This document shows positions 62,416 through 64,000 of a stretch of DNA of 64,000 nucleotides, in pieces (within the stretch, counting starts at the first letter, position 1; every line of letters starts with the position of its first letter). Source of the DNA: G942493375 sp942493375. GTDB lineage: Bacteria > Armatimonadota > UBA5829. The notes below the pieces were generated by a model. The model was not told the origin of the DNA, did not search any database, and saw nothing but the letters and a program-made list of their open reading frames with translations. Location of the stretch: assembly GCA_942493375.1 (NCBI GenBank), contig OW818698.1, forward strand, positions 7,750,001 to 7,814,000, in the 5' to 3' direction. The position numbers were made by a program, and so were the translations under genes.

Positions 62416-62570
62416 CATTCTGGCGAATACTTTGGTCGGTAATATGGTTCGGCGGGCTGGGTGTGTTCACTGTCCTTTCACTCATGATCATGGTATATGG
62501 TTACCGGGATCTCGTGGATTTGTTTAAAACTCTAAAAAAACAGCACGAGCAGTTCAAGAACGGAAGTTAA
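62412..62570 (+). CDS. 52-residue single-span membrane protein, symporter partner
   Basis: The ATG at 62412 overlaps the symporter stop (ATGA), so translation is coupled. The product begins MTFWRILWSVIWFGGLGVF. It has one hydrophobic span (about 8-29), then a charged helix (RDLVDLFKTLKKQHEQFKNG) on the cytoplasmic side by the positive-inside rule. Small single-span proteins encoded right after SSS genes are known accessory subunits in several families, and that is the likely role here. The frame ends with TAA at 62568-62570, 14 bases before a terminator hairpin. Confidence 0.8.
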   Translation: MTFWRILWSVIWFGGLGVFTVLSLMIMVYGYRDLVDLFKTLKKQHEQFKNGS

Positions 62571-62583
62571 TAAGCCATATCGT

Positions 62584-62607
62584 CTGGGCAGGCAAAAACC
62601 TGCCCAG
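62584..62607. terminator. Bidirectional terminator between symporter and CHAD genes
   Basis: CTGGGCAGG pairs perfectly with CCTGCCCAG, loop CAAAAA. It lies between convergent 3' ends. Confidence 0.75.
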
Positions 62608-62611
62608 CTGT

Positions 62612-63529
62612 TTACATCACCAACGCAGTTAGCTCTTCAGCATAACCATCAGCACGTAGATTGCCCCAATATTCAACTGCCTGTGTATATGTATTGCTGC
62701 GTATTTCGGTCAGTCTGGAGATCATTGTTTGCAGAGTTGAAAGTCGCTTCTCGTTTTGTCCGGGATCTTGCGAATATGCAGTGAGCTTCTCCATCCACAC
62801 ATCACAGTCGTGTACCAGTCCCAGAAAGTCTTGCATTGTTTTGAGATGCAGTATTGCATCCTGGATCGGTTCTCCAAAACACGGCGCAAATGCCTCCAGC
62901 GTGTATCTGAGTTTCTTCGCTGCTATACGCATAGCGTGCAGTCCTGCAACATTCTCAGGGTCAACAATTACAGTATCATATGCACATACATCCGAAAGAC
63001 GCGGAGTTATGAGGGAATACGCTTGCTCACCAAAAAGGTTCTTATATAGTTTGCCACTGTCCGCTTTGGTCTTTCGAGCATTTTCCAGCAGGATACTCAA
63101 TCTGTCTGGTAAATCCGACTGCTCAAGCTCATCCAGCGCGCTAAGCATAGAGATCCTGGCGCTATCTCTGATCTTGATCTCACGGTCAATCAGCCAGCGG
63201 ATGCTTAGTTTATCAGTGCCCCGTGTGTATGAACGGAGATGGTCTATGAAGACATCTTGATCTCTTACCTGCCCCAGCGCTCGTGTCACCCCACTAATCT
63301 CTGCTTCAACAGGCTCTCTGTACTCTTTAGGAAAACACGATCTAAATACTTTCAGAGAAGCCCGCATTCGCCGAGAAGCAACCCGCATGTCGTGAAGCGC
63401 CTCGATATCTGATCCATCACGTGTCCCAGGGAGATTCTTCATCAACTGGTCGAACAACTTCGAAATTGTCTCTCTTGCTGCAGCGCCAAATGCACTGCGA
63501 TAAATGGAACAGTTGTCCGATCTGACCAT
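62612..63529 (-). CDS. CHAD-domain protein
   Basis: The 305-residue product is a stand-alone CHAD domain: two helical halves with conserved His and Arg residues that bind polyphosphate. Recognisable blocks are IEALHDMRVASRRMRASLKV (first HDMRVxxRR motif), LGQVRDQDVFIDHL, GLHAMRIAAKKLRYTLEAF (second motif) and LHLKTMQDFLGLVHDCDVW. CHAD proteins attach to polyphosphate granules. The ATG at 63529 has GGAGG six bases upstream and follows the tmk-like stop by one base, so the two genes are co-transcribed. Confidence 0.92.
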   Translation of the reverse strand: MVRSDNCSIYRSAFGAAARETISKLFDQLMKNLPGTRDGSDIEALHDMRVASRRMRASLKVFRSCFPKEYREPVEAEISGVTRALGQVRDQDVFIDHLRSYTRGTDKLSIRWLIDREIKIRDSARISMLSALDELEQSDLPDRLSILLENARKTKADSGKLYKNLFGEQAYSLITPRLSDVCAYDTVIVDPENVAGLHAMRIAAKKLRYTLEAFAPCFGEPIQDAILHLKTMQDFLGLVHDCDVWMEKLTAYSQDPGQNEKRLSTLQTMISRLTEIRSNTYTQAVEYWGNLRADGYAEELTALVM

Positions 63530-63530
63530 C

Positions 63531-64000
63531 CTAAGCCTCCACTACAGACTCTATTCGTTCCTCAATAACACCCTTCAGAGTTTCGAATATCTCATCCGGC
63601 GTCCGTGAACCATCAACTTCGGTAAAGCCGTATTTTTTGGACATTACATCCAGCTCAGTGATTAGTTTATTCTGGTAATTTATATAGCTATCAAACATAT
63701 TGTCAGCAAGAGCCATATCCATCCCGGATTCCCAATAGTTGAACCCTTTGCCATCGAGTGCTCTTGGTATCAAATCCTCTGCGTTCACCCGCATATACAT
63801 TATCAGATCGGGTACCAGAGCAAACCCGTAAATCTTCTCCAACCAATCAGGATTGGCACCGCGAACGATATCCCTTGCACATACTGAAAAATAGTATCTG
63901 TCGGAAAGCACATAATATCCGGCTCTTAGTGCGGGGATTATCTGGTTTTCCATCCTGTCAGCAACATCCGTAGCATAAAAGAGGCTCATTGTCCGTCTAC
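63531..64000 (-). CDS. Thymidylate kinase-like protein, C-terminal part
   Basis: The gene runs off the right edge. The visible 156 or so residues match the second half of dTMP kinases: YATDVADRMENQIIPALRAG, YYVLSDRYYFS (the DRY motif), DLIMYMRV and a LID-like region. The codons before the ATG at 63989 (encoding RRT) continue in frame to the window end, so that ATG is internal and the P-loop lies outside. Thymidylate kinase makes dTDP for DNA synthesis. Because it is co-transcribed with a CHAD (polyphosphate-binding) gene, a polyphosphate-related nucleotide or kinase role is also conceivable. The end of the gene is 1 bp before the CHAD start. Confidence 0.75.
   Translation of the reverse strand, partial: RRTMSLFYATDVADRMENQIIPALRAGYYVLSDRYYFSVCARDIVRGANPDWLEKIYGFALVPDLIMYMRVNAEDLIPRALDGKGFNYWESGMDMALADNMFDSYINYQNKLITELDVMSKKYGFTEVDGSRTPDEIFETLKGVIEERIESVVEA

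Noticed and set aside
62661..63260. Plus-strand reading frame of 199 codons inside the CHAD gene
   Set aside because: It is a Ser-rich antisense shadow; the CHAD motifs on the other strand are clear.

Overview
The window looks like part of the chromosome of a free-living, diderm, heterotrophic bacterium. GC looks a little under 50% by eye (not computed). Several genes point to an outer membrane: an LptD/OstA-type barrel (44216-46270), a TraF/PorV-like barrel ending in Phe (47668-48726), lipoproteins, and a parvulin/SurA-like lipoprotein. There are many large secreted glycosidases and propeller proteins, a quinate-dehydrogenase-like gene paired with an acyl-ACP-reductase-like gene, GTP-type PEP carboxykinase, type III pantothenate kinase and a DUF2795 protein. 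Together these would suit Armatimonadota or a similar deep lineage (PVC/Hydrogenedentes-like groups are alternatives). This placement is inference; no rRNA or tRNA gene was seen.

Layout. 1-3366: two paralogous secreted beta-propeller proteins, the first cut by the window edge. 3822-7891: a minus-strand housekeeping operon (coaX, dusB, quinate-DH-like, AAR-like), then a CAP-domain protein. 8933-11334: a tandem pair of M48 metalloprotease paralogues, the second lacking the catalytic Glu. 11337-15919: RNA methyltransferase, GH95-like glycosidase, SurA-like lipoprotein. 16183-19171: HicB-like protein, heavy-metal P-type ATPase, DUF2795. 19371-22056: two translationally coupled amidohydrolases and a D-cysteine desulfhydrase-like enzyme. 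22089-32183: a minus-strand block of carbohydrate-active proteins (GH42-like, DUF4091/GH123-like, beta-helix) around a creatininase-like/DAHP synthase pair. 32590-37008: TPR membrane protein, PEP carboxykinase, IS110 transposase. 37418-41681: lipoprotein, SurE, and three poorly characterised proteins. 42046-46270: a multi-Ig protein next to an Ig-OstA-barrel fusion. 46330-51582: URO-D-like protein, OM barrel, MetY, MnmA. 52089-62570: DUF4091/LamG protein, Asp-box sialidase-like protein, FtsX-type permease, SSS symporter with a 52-residue partner. 62612-64000: CHAD protein and a partial thymidylate kinase.

How they fit together. The recurring theme is breakdown and uptake of complex glycans: discoidin, CBM9, LamG and beta-helix modules, GH95-, GH42- and GH123-like catalytic domains, Asp-box and propeller folds, and a Na+ symporter. 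This sits among ordinary biosynthetic and RNA-modification genes. There is no compact polysaccharide-utilisation locus with a SusCD pair.

The intergenic DNA is unusually rich in short repeat families: degenerate heptamer arrays at ten places, palindromic elements with 27- and 33-bp perfect stems, a three-copy family whose hairpin shows a compensatory base-pair change, C/G-rich hairpins, and one possible MITE. I saw no CRISPR array, prophage, defence island, secondary-metabolite cluster or toxin-antitoxin pair. The most interesting leads are the Ig-OstA-barrel fusion and its neighbour, the active/inactive protease pair, the coupled amidohydrolase pair, the AAR-like/quinate-DH-like pair, the covarying repeat family, and the possible bridge RNA upstream of the IS110 transposase.
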